Shown piece after piece: positions 62,440 through 64,000 of a stretch of DNA of 64,000 nucleotides (position 1 is its first letter; every line of letters begins with the position of its first letter). The translations under genes and the position numbers were made by a program. Under the pieces are notes generated by a model. That model did not search any database. It worked only from the letters and a program-made list of their open reading frames with translations, and was not told the DNA's origin. This DNA comes from Neoceratodus forsteri (taxonomy: Eukaryota; Chordata; Ceratodontiformes; Ceratodontidae). The stretch covers positions 1,562,172,501 to 1,562,236,500 of the forward strand of contig CM057449.1 of NCBI GenBank assembly GCA_016271365.2, written 5' to 3'.

Positions 62440-64000
62440 ATGTACACAAATGCTCGCAGTCTAGGAAACAAGATCCCAGACCTGCAGGCAATAATGACAG
62501 AGGCTAAACTGGACATAGTAGCCATTAGCGAGACATGGTTTACCAGTAACCACACTTGGGAGATTTCAGTACCTGGCTATGTACTGTTCAGAAGAGACCA
62601 AGGTGCAAAGGGGGGGTGGAGTGGCCTTTTATGTCAATGAAAATATCCAAGCTACAGAAATTCAGAATACACATAAGAAGCCAGAAGAACTGTGGGTCAC
62701 CCTGGAAACAGGAAATGGGACAGTCATACGAACTGGGGTTGTGTACAGTCCTCCAGACCAGGGGGAGGACATAGACACATTACTGTTAGAAGATATACAA
62801 AACATGACAGCTAAAGGGGAGGTTCTGATAATGGGAGACTTCAACATGCCAGATTGGTCAATACCAGCAGGGACATCTGCCAGAACTAGACACATGGTGG
62901 ATTCCCTGCAGGGGGAGGGCCTCAAACAACTGGTACAACAACCCACAAGAGACAGGACTATCCTAGATCTAGTACTGACTAACAGGGAAAGGATCACAGA
63001 TCTCCAGGTAGAAGGTCAGCTGGGTGCCAGTGACCATCACATGGTATGGTTCAATTTGGCCACTAGAACAAAATCATCCCATTCCAAGGCAAAAATATGG
63101 GACTTCAGAGGAGCTCACTTTGATAAGATGGCCAACAGAGTTAAGCTAGCCCTGGCAAAAAGAAATACAGGTGAGGGGGTACATGCAAAGTGGGCAAGCA
63201 TTAAAGATGCAATACTTGAAGCAACATCTCATTGTGTTAGTGAGAAAAGGAAGTGCAAAAGAAGAAGGAAACCACTTTGGTTCTCAAACACAGTAGCAGA
63301 AAAGGTCAAAGCCAAAAGGCTGGTCTTCAGGAAATATAAGGGAACGCAGCAGGATGAAGATAGGGAGGCATACCAAACTTCCTAAGGGAAGCAGGGAAGG
63401 CAGTAAGACAGGCAAAGGCCCAAACCAAGGAAACACTAGCACGAACAGTAAAAGAAGGTGACAAGACTTTCTATAGATACATTAGAGAAAGGAGAAAGTC
63501 CAGAGGGGGTATTGTTAAGATCAAAGGGGATAAGGGGGTGTGTAAGGAGGAGGACCATGTAAAAGCATCTGTCCTAAATCGATACTTCTGCTCAGTATTT
63601 ACTGAAGAGAAGGAAGGGCAGGGCCCACAGCTCAGCACCATGGACACGGGGAGGTGTGCACTAGTCCCTTCACAAAAGAAAGGGTCCTACAAGAGCTCAA
63701 TAAGCTCAGGGTGGACAAGGCAATGGGACCTGATGGCATACATCCGAGGGTACTAAAGGAGCTAAGGGTGGAACTAGCAGAGCCATTATCAGAACTGTTT
63801 AGTGAGTCTCTGAGCACAGGAGAGGTCCCAGAAGACTGGAGAAGGGCTCATATGATCCTGCTCCACAAGAGTGGTAGCAGGGAACTACAGACCAGCCAGT
63901 CTTACCTCAGTAGTGGGCAAGATTATGGAGACACTCCTTAAGGAAAGGATAGTGCAACACCTGGAATCCATAGGAGCACAGGATCCAAGACAGCATGGGT
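62440..64000 (+). pseudogene. CR1-like LINE ORF2: endonuclease and start of RT
   Basis: The APE-type endonuclease nicks target DNA. IMYTNARSLGNKIPDL (62,437-62,484) carries the first Asn, IVAISETWF (62,515-62,541) the Glu, VLIMGDFNMPDW (62,823-62,858) the Asp/Asn pair and LGASDHHMVWFN (63,022-63,057) the terminal Asp-His. A one-base insertion in a G run near 62,612 shifts the frame; the rest is a 268-codon open frame to 63,385, where another shift occurs. Basic KRKCKRRRKPLW (63,244-63,280), then YIRERRKSR, and the RT start VDKAMGPDGIHPRVLKEL (63,711-63,764) and GEVPEDWRRAHM (63,820-63,855). RT continues beyond the window. Confidence 0.87.

Larger units (their letters stand above)
59873..64000 (+). 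mobile_element. CR1-like LINE, 5' part, cut by window end
   Basis: ORF1 with an esterase-like domain, followed after about 200 bases by an APE-type endonuclease and RT, is the layout of CR1-clade non-LTR retrotransposons. The start is uncertain: 59,873 if the tandem repeats are its 5' UTR, about 61,250 if not. RT runs past 64,000. Confidence 0.75.

Overview
The window is vertebrate intergenic DNA made almost entirely of transposable elements. I see no convincing host gene, rRNA, functional tRNA or CRISPR array. Open frames are short and broken, and nearly all of them fit pieces of retrotransposon proteins. The mix is many DIRS-type tyrosine-recombinase (YR) retrotransposons, one Ty3/gypsy element with integrase upstream of reverse transcriptase (Gmr1-like), a CR1-like LINE, solo LTRs, a Tigger-like MITE and tRNA-headed SINE-like pieces. 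This suggests a tetrapod with a DIRS-rich genome. An amphibian is my first guess and a reptile is possible; this is an inference from repeat content only.

Layout. I name the DIRS elements H (host) and A to G. H is one DIRS copy on the + strand. Its remains run from about 13.19 to 59.20 kb and are broken by other DIRS elements, all also on the + strand. A (13,417-19,479) sits in the gag of H. B (22,120-28,763) sits between its RT and RNase H. C (29,255-34,970) sits just after its RNase H. D (35,721-58,618) sits in the middle of its YR gene. D is in turn split by E (37,220-55,804). E is split by F (41,241-46,945, inside the RNase H of E) and G (50,913-55,537, in its terminal region), and two solo LTRs interrupt the YR of E. 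The nesting is therefore H > D > E > F, G and the LTRs, four levels deep. Most of the nested DIRS elements keep inverted terminal repeats (ITRs) and an internal complementary region (ICR) next to the right ITR, which is the diagnostic DIRS layout.

Bases 1-8,038 are a second copy of 27,110-35,170: the tail of B, RNase H of H, all of C, and the next part of H. The match stops abruptly at 8,038, where a Gmr1-like gypsy pol begins. The geometry fits a tandem duplication of about 27.1 kb, or an assembly duplication. The two copies differ mostly by clustered one-base indels.

After H ends near 59.2 kb there is a truncated DIRS RNase H fragment, then a pair of 0.36-kb direct repeats 674 bp apart. 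A 5' part of a CR1-like LINE (ORF1 with an SGNH-esterase-like domain, then an APE-type endonuclease and the start of RT) runs off the window end.

Function. Every coding region recognised here serves or once served retrotransposition: Gag packaging, reverse transcription with RNase H, a methyltransferase-like linker, and YR-mediated integration of a circular DNA. In every element at least one domain carries frameshifts, stops or lost catalytic residues, so none looks autonomous as sequenced.
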